From assembly GCA_018389105.1 (NCBI GenBank), contig JACATO010000069.1:746501-810500 (forward strand): DNA of 64,000 bases, in the 5' to 3' direction. Position numbers and translations under genes: made by a program. This DNA comes from Nautilus pompilius. Its lineage: Eukaryota; Mollusca; Cephalopoda; Nautilida; Nautilidae. Under the pieces are notes generated by a model. The model made no database searches and was not told where the DNA came from. It saw only the letters and a list, made by a program, of their open reading frames with translations. This document shows, piece after piece, positions 39,301 to 51,140 of this stretch; positions within the stretch are counted from its first letter, which is position 1, and every line of letters starts with the position of its first letter.

Positions 39301-42190
39301 TCATTGACATTTTGCCCGGAAAGCCTTTGCCACTGGGCGAGCAGGCGCCACAGCCCCGTTGACGGACCCCCCGCTGACCAGGTTATGTGCCCCTGATCAC
39401 CGAACACCTGCGCTGATTTATGAAGATTTTTTTCCGGAATTCATGTATTCGCGTTTCAGATTCTAAATTGTCACATTTTTTCAATTTTCTTTTCTCTTAA
39501 GTATGCGAAAAACTACAAAACGGTATTATGCAAAATTAGATAAATATTCGAGTGTGTTGCACAAAAAAAAAAAAACTTTGGCCACGTGTCACATCCTAAC
39601 TATGGAGTCTATAATGTGAGGACAGATGGCGCTAGTGACCACCACAACACAAACATTCTCAGCATCAGCCGACGTCCGTCAGCCGGATCAGGTAGTAAAT
39701 AATAAAACCCTAAATTTTTTACTTAGAAAATTCTGAAATGTAAAATAATTTGACACTACCACTTATTAATGCAGCAGTTTGACCAAATTAGATTTTTACA
39801 AGAAAAAAGACAATATTTTTTACTCCATAATGGCAAGCGCAAATACTAAATACTTATAAATAGATACTCACAGTCTGTATAATGGCTTATAAATTCAATA
39901 TCGGTGCTTATAATTCTTATATACAGTTATCTTTTTCCGCCTAAATATTTCTTCCTAAAACCTGAGTGCGCCTTATATGGCAAAAAACACTCTTCATAAG
40001 CAAACTGTAATCAAGAGAACGCCTGGCGTTAATTTACAGCTCATGAATTTTTCATAAATAAGTAACCTCATCAAAACAAAGTTGTACTTTATAATGGTAG
40101 TTTATTATTCTGTTCAGCTTACTGCTAAATATAAAAAGAAACAACAAATCGGTGACCCCGGAATTAGGTTAAACAGAAATAGGCTTATCAGCTGTAATGA
40201 TAGTGAGAAAGTTATAAAAGCTTCCAATATGATTCTTCTGACACTTACAAAAAAAAAAAAAGTTGGTTAATCTTAAATAAGAAAGATAGTAAATGCAATT
40301 TTAAAACTCGCGTGTAGTTGACTTTTTTTTTTTTTAATGAATCAGACAAGATAAAATTTCAGTCAGGTGAAGTCCTGTTGAGACTTTGAGTACAGCATAT
40401 ACTGTACATATTTTGGGGGGACTTCTAGGTTAGCTAATCACTGAGAAGAATGTTATTCATACCAACTCACGCTGTGACGTTGTGTAGCCTGATACCGGAT
40501 ACCACTGTTTATAATGGCAAACCGAGTTTGTAACCTATTTTTGGAAAAATCACCCATCCAACAAAGCTGACGAACACTGCCATTTTCTGGTTCCTATTAT
40601 CTTGAGATTTAAAAGGACAATCATTCATCTGTCTTTCAAAAGCCACATTGTCGATGAGGCTGCAGTTGAAGACATGTCGGGGTCGATTGCAGCTTCATCT
40701 AATCGTCTAATTAGGGATTACTGGTGCTGTAACACCCAGCTCGGTCATGCTATCAGCAACAAACATTGCACAACTACAACTCTCGCTCAAACAGCGTCAA
40801 ATTTATTCAGATTATCACTCGTCAACATTCTTAAACAGACGTATTTATATTTAGTCGTCTGATTTTCTCCCCCCCCCCCGTTTCTACGCAACATAATGTG
40901 CCGGTCTGATTTAGACACATTGCTCATTTAATATTCACAGACATTATTAAACACCGCATTTAGACCGTTCAATTTCTCAGGCTTTGTAAAGCGCCGCAAA
41001 AACCAATGCAAAGACTTAATTGGTAATCAAGTGCCGGCTATCTTCAGAAATGTTAATGATGTCTGATGGATAATCCACAAATGGAGATTTTTATAACCCG
41101 CCACTCACGACTCACTCTTTACTATGGGGTTTTTGACATCCCCTAGGTCATCATTGCAGAAGCATCCAAAACGGTGTTATCTGAACGTATCGCATCACGC
41201 AGATTTCAAAACGTCTTTTGGAATGAAAAGGTTAAAGCCATTTGAGTTTTCAGTACCACGCAGTACAAATGTATACTAAAGTATGCAGATGTAGTCCCGA
41301 GGCAATACAACATGGGAAGCAGGCAGCGCACGTGATCAATTCTGACTTAAAGCTGTGCGCCTCCCTCCTGTGCTTCTGCTTCAACGAACCGATGAAGCTC
41401 TCATCTTTACCATCGGTAGGAAAGCTGCTCATCTCCTTGTCATCTAACTCGAACGTCACCAGCGATGCTGTGGAACTAATCGCGCGGTGATTCGAGGCAC
41501 TCCTCTCGTTTTACTAGACATCACTAACGCCTCACTGGAGTTTCCACCTGCGAAGCCGGGGGAAAAGAGATTTTTCAGTAATTTCTCACGTGATGGCACC
41601 CACAATAAAATAGAGGGGCCGGCGGACGGCGCCTCTCCGCCCACGGAAATTCTCAAACAAAGAAAAAAAATAGGAGAAATCTATTTTTCCGCCATGAGCC
41701 GGGTTTTTGCACCGCCCGGCTCGCGATGGGGCGCGTTAAAAAAGCGAATGAGCGGAAAACCGTTTCTTTTCGATAGTTGTCGTCCTGGTAACCAATAACA
41801 GGAGCCGTTAAATAATTAGCTGGAACGTGCTGCCGGTACTGAGCGAGAAACGTTTGGACGAATTTTTTTCCAATTATTTTCGGACTCCGATGCTTAGTTG
41901 AGTCCGGAACATTTTATTGAGAAACAACAACAACAACAACAGTAAAGAAACCAATACGACGTTTTACCAAGGTAACATATTTCCTCAGTACGCGGTCCGG
42001 GTGCCCAGAAAAGTCTACCGGAAGTCCGGAAAGCGTGCTGCTTTTGGAATAGTGTCCCTTCCCTTGCTGGATCTGTCTCGTGGACACGGTGATTCTCATT
42101 TGATTTCGAAGATGAAGTTGTTTAATTTCCAACATGGATTCGGTACTAGCAAAACTTATCCCCCCACCACCACTTTATCTATTTATCTGC
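36326..42190. other. Intergenic stretch, compositionally changing to CpG-rich
   Basis: 36.3-38.4 kb is AT-rich with no gene. From about 38.5 kb CpG becomes frequent, with a run of 13 C near 38,817, another at 40,868 and a short CpG-rich block at 38,940-39,420. Open frames at 39190-39396, 41242-41490 and 41487-41798 have no recognisable motif and no splice context I could support. A CTCF-like site is noted at 39,622. Confidence 0.4.
39622..39637 (-). promoter_or_regulatory. Candidate CTCF-like site (minus orientation)
   Basis: ACAGATGGCGCTAGTG, whose reverse complement CACTAGCGCCATCTGT resembles the invertebrate CTCF core AGCGCC(A/T)(C/T)CT. A motif match only. Confidence 0.25.
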
Positions 42191-42194
42191 CATT

Positions 42195-42200
42195 TTTATT
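42195..42200 (-). terminator. Candidate polyadenylation signal of the methyltransferase gene
   Basis: TTTATT on plus is AATAAA on minus, about 135 bp downstream of the stop codon at 42334-42336. Confidence 0.5.
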
Positions 42201-42333
42201 AAACTTCCCTCAATAACTTGGAGCCATTTCACCTGAAAGCAGGGAAACTTTTTGAACAATGAGCTTCGTTAGCGAACAAGAATCCAGAGAATTCCCCCCC
42301 CCCCGGCACCACCTCTGAACAGCAGGTGTAGGT

Positions 42334-44548
42334 TCAAGGTTTCCTTAAGCAAACCAACTTGAAATATCCTTTGAAATCCGTCCGCTCGGACAGGTTCCAT
42401 TCCGGTCGTCTTTCGTCGCAAAACATCTTGATCTCCACCCCGGCGTCCACCCAGGCCTTCCTCGCGCCTTCGGAGGTGAGGAAGGCCGTTTTGAACAGCG
42501 TCCCGCCGACCATGTAGAAGGTTTCTTCTATGCAGTCGGTCACTATAATCCAGCCGCCCGGCTTCACGAGGGACACCACCCGCCGCGCAACCCTGCCGTA
42601 GTCCTCGAGGTCTGTCGCCGCCACGTGAAGGCAAAACGTGGACGTAACCGCGTCAAACGGACGAGGAACGAGCGGTGCCAGGGGGTTGTCTTCGCGCATG
42701 TCGCAGAGCAGTATTTCTCGTGTCTTGACCCTCAGTCCCTCTTCTCTAGTCTCCCAGTTTTCTCTGTGAAAAAAAAAAAAAAAAACAAATAAATAAATGA
42801 AAACTCCCCAAAAAGATGAAGCATCTTTAGGCGCGCACATGGCGAATGTTGCAGCTTGAGCGGGTGGGGTGGAATATGCAGCGCCAAGGGAGCCAACTCC
42901 CCTAGAACCCGGCTGAAAAGTTACCACTACCATGCCAAATCTTGCATTTACTTCACTCGCCGTCTCTATAGCCAGAATCGCTCAACACGAATAATGTTGT
43001 GTCGTTCTTTTAAACTTTTGACGATAAAATAAAGCTCATGCTTTAAAAAAAAAAAAAAAATACTTACGGATCTATTCCCGTTTCAAATCCACTTTACAGT
43101 GTAATAGGCTCAGTACACTTAGCGATCAGAGGATGCTGCGCTAACGCAACTATTTGTCATTTTTAAAACGTTCATACACCTGGGCGCCACATGCCAATTG
43201 CGATGAAGACAACTTTAAACCAGTCTTTCTATTCTCCAACAACAACAATAACAAAGTATTCCAAGTGTTTAAAAGCCAAAAGGACGCTGTCATGATGTAG
43301 TGACACCTGCCAGAGACAGACAACTTACACGCGACACGTACGGGTACCTGACGCTACAGACGTACCGAGTACCTTTTGCGCAGCAAGCCCAGCGCGAGCC
43401 TTCTGCCCCGGAGGAGTCTGGGTAAACCTGTCCGACATTTATGAACTTACTCGTTGTTCTCCATGTTTAAAACAAACTTGAAGAACGGAGCGAAACTGTA
43501 GCTTAGGGTGCCGCTCTTCCAGTCCCGGAGAACCCGCCTGTTCGCCTCTGAGAAGTCGCTCAGGTAGACTTCTTCGAAGTGGGGGGATGCACTGATGGTA
43601 CTGCAGATAGAAGGGCCGGTTCCAATGTCCAACAGTTGTTTCCCTTTGATTTTCCCTGATTAAAAAAAAACAGAAGAGAACTAATGAACAACAGGTCGTG
43701 CGTGCGTAAAGCGCCACCTATGAGTCCACCAGGAAACGCCGTCAGCGAGAAACTGGGGTAAGCCCTTTAAACAGATACTGCGGAGAAGGTTGGACCTAAA
43801 AAAAGAAGCTGAATTAAAATTTACCTATTAAAAATGTTGAGCTTAGCGTGAGGTTTAAGTTCCCCTCAACTTGTAACTGAACCCTGTATAACTGCGGTGC
43901 AGGACGCTGACTGTCGAAAGGAAGTAACGGACGTACAACGAACTGTTTAAGAATACAGTCAAAATATGGAAATACCCGCACGAAGAAGTAACGTTATTTT
44001 CCCACATAATTCCAGCAAAACGCTTTGTTTGTCTGCCTCAACGTGGCTTCTGATGCCATGAGTGTCACTATAAAGACAACGCTTCACACCTACATGACTA
44101 ATGCGACCTACCAGCGATATTATACAATAGAACTTTAACGGAAATCTATCACAACTCTTTTGTCTCAACACTTCCTTTGCAACGGCAGCTGGGCTGCCAC
44201 CTGTGGAGAAAAAACAATACTAATGTTTGTGTGAATAATGGCTTTTTTTTCTTTTGTAATTAATTAGGACTCGTGACTTTCGGCAGGATACTCGAATTTC
44301 TAACCAGTGCTCCATTATAATAATTCAAATGATATAGCTGTTCTATCCAGCAGCCAAACAAAACTCTTGGCTTGGTGTTTCCCGTCCGAATACCCACCTT
44401 GGAAGAAAATTTCGTGCAGCCACCACAAAACATTTGGAATGGTTCCGTTGTTTTCAAGAACAGTCGTGTTGCCATAAAACCGCACCAGGTAGCTATTGGA
44501 GTCGAATTCATCTTTTTCCTTCAGTGGCTCCTTCTTTTGGACCGCCAT
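42334..44548 (-). CDS. SAM-dependent methyltransferase, NNMT/PNMT/INMT family (261 residues)
   Basis: Three minus-strand exons join in phase: 44548-44398 (151 nt), 43655-43451 (205 nt) and 42763-42334 (430 nt, TGA at 42336-42334). Total 786 nt, 261 residues, close to the 264 of NNMT. Start ATG has A at -3 and G at +4. Exon 1 has the family's N-terminal motif (SYLVRFYGN, then NVLWWLHEIFF). Exon 2 carries SAM-binding motif I, QLLDIGTGPS (residues about 57-66), and YLSDFSEANR. Exon 3 has DAVTSTFCLH, then LVKPGGWIIVTD, ETFYMVGG and the C-terminal FKLVCLRKP. The family moves methyl groups from SAM to small amines (nicotinamide, indolethylamines, phenylethanolamine) in the cytosol; the substrate cannot be told from sequence. 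All splice sites are GT-AG and the gene looks intact. Confidence 0.92.
43710..43724 (+). promoter_or_regulatory. Candidate CTCF-like site (plus orientation)
   Basis: AGCGCCACCTATGAG matches the invertebrate CTCF-type core AGCGCCACCTA closely. It lies in the first intron of the methyltransferase gene, just upstream of exon 2. A motif match only. Confidence 0.3.
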
Positions 44549-46605
44549 AGTTTCTATCTGCAGAACTCAGCCTATAATTTAAATGTTACACATCCATTAG
44601 AGACATCAAACTTGAGGTTCGTTCTATATGATCCACCTATTATCATACATTTGTGGATCTTTGCAATGCACGCATTCTCCTATGAGAAGTTTCCTTTTGG
44701 TTTACCTACTTACGCTGAATGCTGCCTCCAAAATCAGATGTACTTTAGTTTATTAAATCGCATTGTTTAGTTTTGTCGTGATGAACTGCCTTTTGGTCAG
44801 CCATCAGCGTAAGCAGGACTCAAAGCAATGTCAGAATAGATTTAGAATGGTCACGTACCGAGTTAATAAACCGACAATAATGGTTTTTAGCAAAACATCG
44901 TTTAACTCTTTCACTACTTAATGTTGAAAACAATTTTTGAAACATTAAAAAAGTGAAAAATCCTTTCTTAAACAATTGACATTTTAAATAATCGAAAAAA
45001 ATCTAGCAATGAAATTTATTTGCCACACAATCCACTAGTAGAAAAAATAAGCTATAGTATGCCATAAAAGCTATATATATATAGGATTAAGTAATACCTT
45101 TTTTAAAAACCTTGGTTGTTATATATTTTTTTAAGATGTGATTATTTCCTAATGCTATGACGTGTTAATGACGCTGACATTGTCAGCTTTACGTTCGAAA
45201 AAGATCATATTTTTTATGTGTGTGCAAGATACGATGTTACTGGATGTCGTCGTTGTGTCCTTGTTTAAGACATTGCCTCTTTGGATTCCTGAATCTACTG
45301 GTAAAGTTTGCGCAAGGAATTCCCCCCACCTGTTAACACCAGCTGGCAACCGAACCGATGAAGATAGCAAAAAATTTGAATTATTTACCGGATACTAATG
45401 GCCGCGAGGGTGATACCAAATGCGGAATCCCCCCTCTTTTGTTCAAGAGCATTATCAAAGAAAATTGTCCTTAATTTGGATACTGATGCTTCACTATTAA
45501 GGCTGGAAGCTCCGAACGCTGGGTTTCCTGTCAGATGATTTCAAGTAGGTTCTCTGTTAGTTTTGAGCGGAAGTGGGAATAGATTGTGGATGCTTATTTT
45601 AACCTTGCGCCCGTCCATTCGAGTCCAGCTTCCGCTTTGGTGGACAGTAAAAAGTCAAATTTTTTAAAATATTCGATATAATATCTTTTGGTTTACAATG
45701 GCTCTGGGTAAAGATTAGGAAAAAAAAAGTTCTGGAAAAGTAATCAACACAGGTGATGTTTATTGCCCTACGAGAGCATTAACCGATAAACGGGTCTATA
45801 GTTTAGTGTCTGAAGCCTTGTAGCGTAACGAATTAAAGAACTACAAGGGCAGTAGATTGAAGCGACAGAGAGAAAAGAGACATTAAGCGAAAGAAAAAAA
45901 ATGGGTAACTCAAAGAAACTTCTTTGTCAGTAAATGCGGATATTAATGTACGCACTTCGCCGGCATTGCGGTTTTCTTGTTCAGATGCTTACCTGGGTTT
46001 TTGCTGTAAATCTCTATATGGTTCCGAGCAGAAACGCGCCATCTTCGGAAAGCAGCAAGGGAAGCCGGTCTTTGCTACTCGACAAAAAGGAACAGCGAGC
46101 ATCTCGATTATCCAAAAGCCCACTAACGTTAGAATATACTGTGGTGTTCAAAATTATGGCGTTGCCTGTATTTTAAACAAAGATATTGAATGTTCGTTGC
46201 AAATGATAAATTAGAAATATTTCCGCATTGGATCAAACAAATCCGGACCATTTTTGGTTAAATGCAAATATGTAAAATCTTCTGTAAAACAATGGCAGAA
46301 GTTGAAATGCCGTAAAATAGGGTGCATTATAGTTTCACTGTATTAATATTTCACGACAATAAATCGAAGAACAAACTGGGGATGTTGTATCTAAAAGTTA
46401 TACAAAATGAATCATTAAGTATTATTGCTCGAAACAAACAGCCTACAAGTTAGCATCAAGCAAGAAAATGAATATCAATCGTTTTAAATAGCGGAGGAAA
46501 ATAATTAGAAGAAAAAGAATTTACGCTCGGATAATAACGGATGTCCTGGATTCCGGATTCTGAGAGTGTGTATTGTTTGAACAGATCTTGTTTATGAATA
46601 CGTAG
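44549..46605. other. Intergenic stretch upstream of the methyltransferase gene
   Basis: Should contain the minus-strand promoter near 44,550-44,800, where no TATA box is evident. The rest has moderate CpG content with no recognisable gene; open frames at 45162-45398 and 45924-46214 have no motif support. Confidence 0.4.
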
Positions 46606-46932
46606 GATGCCAGGCAATGTGGCTCAGTGGTGAGTGTGTTGGCTTTAGGACGTAAAGGTCCTGGGTTCGATTCCCGCTGCTGGCACATTGTTGTGACCGT
46701 TGAGCAAGGTACTTTACTGGCAATGCTCCAGTTGCTGCTGGGGAGCGGCCTGTGTAGGCACTGAGACTATAGCCATGACAGAAGCAAGTCTTCTATGACA
46801 AGGAAAAGTCAGAAGAATAAACCACTGCTGAAGATGGATGCACTGGGCCAGAGTGGGCATAACGACGGTGCAACGGCATCGCACTCTTATGAAATGAGTG
46901 ATCGCAAAAAAAAGAGAGAAAAACAAATACTT
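46606..46932 (+). mobile_element. tRNA-derived SINE, well preserved
   Basis: A box TGGCTCAGTGG (46620-46630; consensus TRGCNNAGTGG) and B box GGTTCGATTCC (46664-46674) spaced as in a tRNA. They are followed by a tRNA-unrelated body containing TTGAGCAAGGTACTTTACTG and GCTCCAGTTGCTGCTGGGG, which resembles the conserved central domain found in several animal SINE families, and by an A-rich end (CGCAAAAAAAAGAGAGAAAA). The most recent-looking SINE in the window. Target duplications were not clearly seen. Confidence 0.8.
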
Positions 46933-47985
46933 AAGATGCTACTGAAGTTTCCGCTACATTTCTATTTGTTTCAGTCTATGTTATGTTTACTTTGAAAAAG
47001 AACTGATGCGATTTATAAGCGCCTTTTTGCCAGACTGTTTTAATGCGTCCACAAGCGTAATTTTATCTACACCTGCTACCGTCTTAAAAAATGTATCGTG
47101 TAGATATATCGTTCATAGCAAATTCTAGGAGTTTTGGGCTACCTTTGTCAAGATTAGTTAGAGTTACCAGTTACGTCACTCTTTCTCCTTTCTCTTGCCA
47201 ATGCTGCTTAATTTGCCAAATTCGTCTTGTACACGCTGAAATAAATAATTTCCATGTGTACCTCACTCAGCTGCCTACTTCCAAGACTAATGCTTTCTTT
47301 CTACCTTGACTTTATTAACTTAGTAATCTGTCTGGTAACAGGAAACCTATAAACAGCTGAGTAGCATCCCAACGATTGCTGGAGGAAAAAATGAGCGTTA
47401 AGCAAAGGTTGTTATATTCCCTACTTTCTTTCGACTTTTCAGGTAGGGTCCCGGAACACCGGCCAAAGACAATCGCCTGCACGACAGTGCTCGGCTCATA
47501 TCGACAAACGTACGAAAGTCTCCGCTAGAACTCTCCTGCTTAGCTGTAGGGAAGCACTGGGGTATCGAGAGGAAATCCACGTCGACAGACTGGCGCAAAG
47601 AAACCGAGTCATCGCCTCAACGAGGTCAGAAGTCGGGACCTCGATCGCACACGCTATGCATTCGACCATTCGCCACCAGAAGATAATGTTTCACAGTGAC
47701 ACCAAGAACAACAAGAACTAATAAACAACCAGACACCTTTCTTTTCTTAAAAGGTGCAGCGGACCTTAGTGTTTCCCGATAGAAAGTAGCGTCGTGAGAG
47801 AAAAATTGGGAAAAGCAATTTTGAGGTAAAAAAAGAAGACAATTCAAATTCCTTTTGCGACGGAACAGCGGAGTCTCAGACCAAGTAAAGAATGTAAATG
47901 ACAATTAGCGGAATGCTGTTGATTTACCTTCCCAGTGACAACACCAGGGGACCAGTACCACGGTGTCAGAACAAGAGACTGTCAA
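46933..47985. other. Intergenic stretch between SINE and gypsy fossil
   Basis: No recognisable gene or element. CpG is not depleted. Confidence 0.4.
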
Positions 47986-47989
47986 GAGA

Positions 47990-48420
47990 GCAGATTTCGA
48001 GTCGGGTTGTCTGCCGGCCTCGTCGACTCCATTCTAGAAGAACGAACACTTGTTTTCACAGCACTCAAACCCAAGTTCGGTAAGGCGGGCGAGCGAGAAA
48101 TCGGTCATCTTTAAACGTTTCTGTTTTCCTCATCCCCCCCCCCAAGTGATAATGATATCGTTGAGATATTCGGAGAAATTCTGAGTGTCAGCAGCCGTTT
48201 TTCAGAAGATGGCCGGAGCCGAGACGATACCGAACGGCTTTCAGTTGTAGCGATACCAACCGAGCGTAGTTCTTTGATCGTGTTGATCATGGGAGATGCC
48301 TGTAATCTTGTCTCATGTTCTTGAAATCCTGCATCGGATATCTCTGTCAGCTGTGGTCTATTGTTGGATGACGGCATAACATTACGCCCAGCCGCTTCCG
48401 TCACTACGTGTTTGTCGGTC
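47990..48420 (-). mobile_element. Ty3/gypsy-type reverse transcriptase fossil
   Basis: Minus-strand frames give, in order, a degraded palm segment (MINTIKELR near 48,270), RYN-x-KPFGIVSAPAIF near 48,190-48,245 (the gypsy block RYNRLPFGISSAPAIFQ), FSEYLNDIIIT near 48,150 (the catalytic YxDD box, here YLND) and LTELGFECCENKCSFF near 48,045-48,095 (downstream RT block with KCxFF). Stops and frameshifts are frequent. Neither LTRs nor integrase were found. The element may extend to about 48,660, but I cannot align that part. Inactive. Confidence 0.65.
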
Positions 48421-50760
48421 ACAATTATCCCCTCGCGGCAGACATGTTACTTCACCTTTTGCCATCGCTGATAAAGGATGTCTTGGAGCAGCCCACCGAC
48501 GACGAGACCGTCTTGGCTGCCGTGTCACCCGCCATCATGCCTCTTCCGAACGCTGTGATATTTCTTCCGCTTGAAGGCAACCCTCCCCCATCTTTAGCTG
48601 CTTAGTCGACGGTGTCAACGCCGAGGAACCGATCTCCTTCCATTCGGTGATGCCGGCGATCGAAATACTGGCGCCCATCTTTGTTTAAAGGTGATGTTTT
48701 TTACCGTTGATCAACCGCTGTAACAAAGTGGCTGCACGGTGTGGCGTTTGGGTCTTGCTGATGACCATCGGAGCTTTTTTTCTTCTTTCATCGCAATTCT
48801 CGTCTCCATTCTGTTCTTTATTATTTATTTTTTTTTTTAGGCGAGCGCGATGTGACTTATTTTTCGCAGAAGTCAGTTGGGGAAATGCTCGCTTCCCTTT
48901 ATCCTAGTCGAGCGCTGGGAACGAATGACAGAGGAGGAGACGAGCGGTTCCCGAAGTCTGACGTTGTGGACCAACCCTCAGAACTATAGAGATGCATGAA
49001 GATGATGAAAGACCTGGGAGGAGGAGGAGGGGGGGACGCAGCGCAGACTTGACGCTATCCCATCCTCGTCGCCAACCTATTCATTTGTCTCACAATGCAA
49101 CGAAAGGTCAGTGACCTTTGTTGCCAAAGAACAGGAGAAAAGTAAGGACGAAGACGGGAAATGACTGAAACGGCGGAGGGTTTTTTCTCGTTATCATAAA
49201 CGATCGGTACAGTTGCCATTTGTGTAGACGTGATGCTTCTCCAAACCCTGCCGCTCCAGTCAAGATTTTTTCTTTCTCGAAAGCGTCTACGCTCAACGAC
49301 GTTCGTTGGAATGAAGCAAATTAAAATGGCACGTGACAGCAATTAGAACATCTTCGGGTCTTGCATAATCAGATGCTGATGGCACTACACAAGAGTATCT
49401 TCCTCTCTGCCGACCACCAGGATGGATTCACCAGTTACATGGCCCAAAGTTCTGAGGTCTTTTTTTTTTGTTGTCGTTGGAAATATTCGTTTCGAGATTG
49501 ACTTTGATCGTGCAACAGCCTTGGTGTACCGTGCCATCTCAGGTGTTTATAGTAAGACTGAAAAGCAATTTAAATATATAGTTTGTTTCTACTGTCGTAA
49601 ATAATTCAATAATTTGCTTACTTCAGGTAATGATGTCAGTTCGAGCCAGTTGATAGGGGAGTGTTTGTTATAGGGTAAGTTCTTATAGTACCATCCTAAT
49701 TAAGCCGATAGCTGATCTACAATTGCCATATACTTTCACCTGCGGCTGAGGATCAAAATAAATTGTGTCGATTATAAAAAATTATTGGCAACCTTGTAAC
49801 TACTAGTCCCCGTTTTCCTTTGCGTATTTTTTCCTCAGAGAAACTGCTGTAATCGATGACGACTTATTCCCGTTTTACTTCACAAATTCCACGACAACTG
49901 TACTAAAATCAGTCAAAACCAGTTCTATGAGTGTCACTAAAATATCTTTTAACCCTTTCAATGCTTAGTTAAATTTCGGGATGGAAGGTTTCAGGTATCC
50001 ACCGAAAAAAAAAATGAAATTAGGAAATTGATCGAAGAATTTGCGGGGCTTTCAAAGACCAGGGGGTGGGGGTCTTCCCGCTTATCGCAATAGAGGGGGA
50101 GGGGGGTTGACGCCATGGGGTAAACCTGCCTCCAGCGTCAAATGGCTATAAATGTCATGTCCGCTTTCAGCATCGTAAGGGTTAAAGTCATTAGTTTTGA
50201 GGTGATCAATTATAAACACCGCCTATCCTTAATTGTAATCCCTAGGAAAGGGGGAAAAAAAAGTCTTTTAAAACAGACAGCAGACAAAGTAGGTTTTAAA
50301 AGCAGGACTTTAGACAGACGGAGATACAGAAAATGAAAGGTGCAAAAGGTTTCTCACGTACTACAAACTCCTTTAGCCAAAAACAAAAACAAACAAACAA
50401 AACCACTGCACACCTGGATTATTTTCAAAGAGATTTCCGCTTCCCGCCGTCACCGCTTGGCGGCGGTTTTGGGGCAGATATTTAACACGAATCAGAGCCA
50501 TTAATGTGTGCACGAAGAAAGACGGGCGAGGAGGCAGCAGAGACACGGGTTATGGCGCGCTGCCTAAAGCTGAATGTTTCGCAATTCCGTTTATATTCTC
50601 AGCTTATATTTATGCGCAAAAAAAAAAAACAGAGACGCAACAGAATAAGTTGCTTTTAATGATCGCGAGTTAGGGTAACCGAATGACAGAAAAAAATTCA
50701 GAACTTTTCTGAGAGTTGTCCAGTTAGACTTTAACACCCAGGTATGGCTGCCCTTAATCT
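48421..50760. other. CpG-rich intergenic stretch, possibly more retroelement debris
   Basis: Open frames at 48408-48605 (+) and 49055-49342 (-) have no recognisable motif. Some may be eroded parts of the gypsy element next door. A GGAGGA tract lies at 49,018-49,035. Confidence 0.35.
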
Positions 50761-50766
50761 ATAATG

Positions 50767-50785
50767 TACGCGCGCGCGCGCGCGC
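50767..50785. repeat. (CG)n dinucleotide run
   Basis: TACGCGCGCGCGCGCGCGCT: about nine CG dinucleotides, preceded by TA and followed by TC. Alternating purine-pyrimidine sequence of this kind readily adopts Z-DNA. It survives in a genome where CG is otherwise depleted in many regions. Confidence 0.9.
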
Positions 50786-51140
50786 TCCGTGAATGGGCCT
50801 GGAAAGTGATGAGAACGCGTTAATATCGCACACAGATATGCGCACCCATGGCTTTACAGGCACGTACACGTGTTTCGGAAAGTCGCCTTTGTCAAAAATC
50901 CGATCATACTTTGGTGAATGAATATTTACCCGATTTTCTGTTGGAAAAAAATCGGAATGAAACGGGCCTTAGGCTAACCCGGGCGAAGTTGCTCCGTTCG
51001 AGTGTTGAATTCGCCAGCGGATCGCGTCTTCGTCTGCTGTAGTCAGTGCGTGACCAACCAAACTTTCTGACGGGATCACCGAGTTTTTTTTTTCTCCCTG
51101 TTAACATGGCCGATAGGGTGATTGACTCACTTAACTGTTA

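Noticed and set aside
41487..41798. GC-rich 103-codon open frame
   Set aside because: No motif and no splice context; CpG-rich DNA has fewer stop codons by chance.
42269..42634. 121-codon minus-strand open frame overlapping the methyltransferase last exon
   Set aside because: Alternate frame of a GC-rich exon; the in-phase frame is the conserved enzyme.
46620..46680. tRNA gene
   Set aside because: A and B boxes are present but acceptor and anticodon stems do not pair properly and the sequence continues into a SINE body with an A-rich end.
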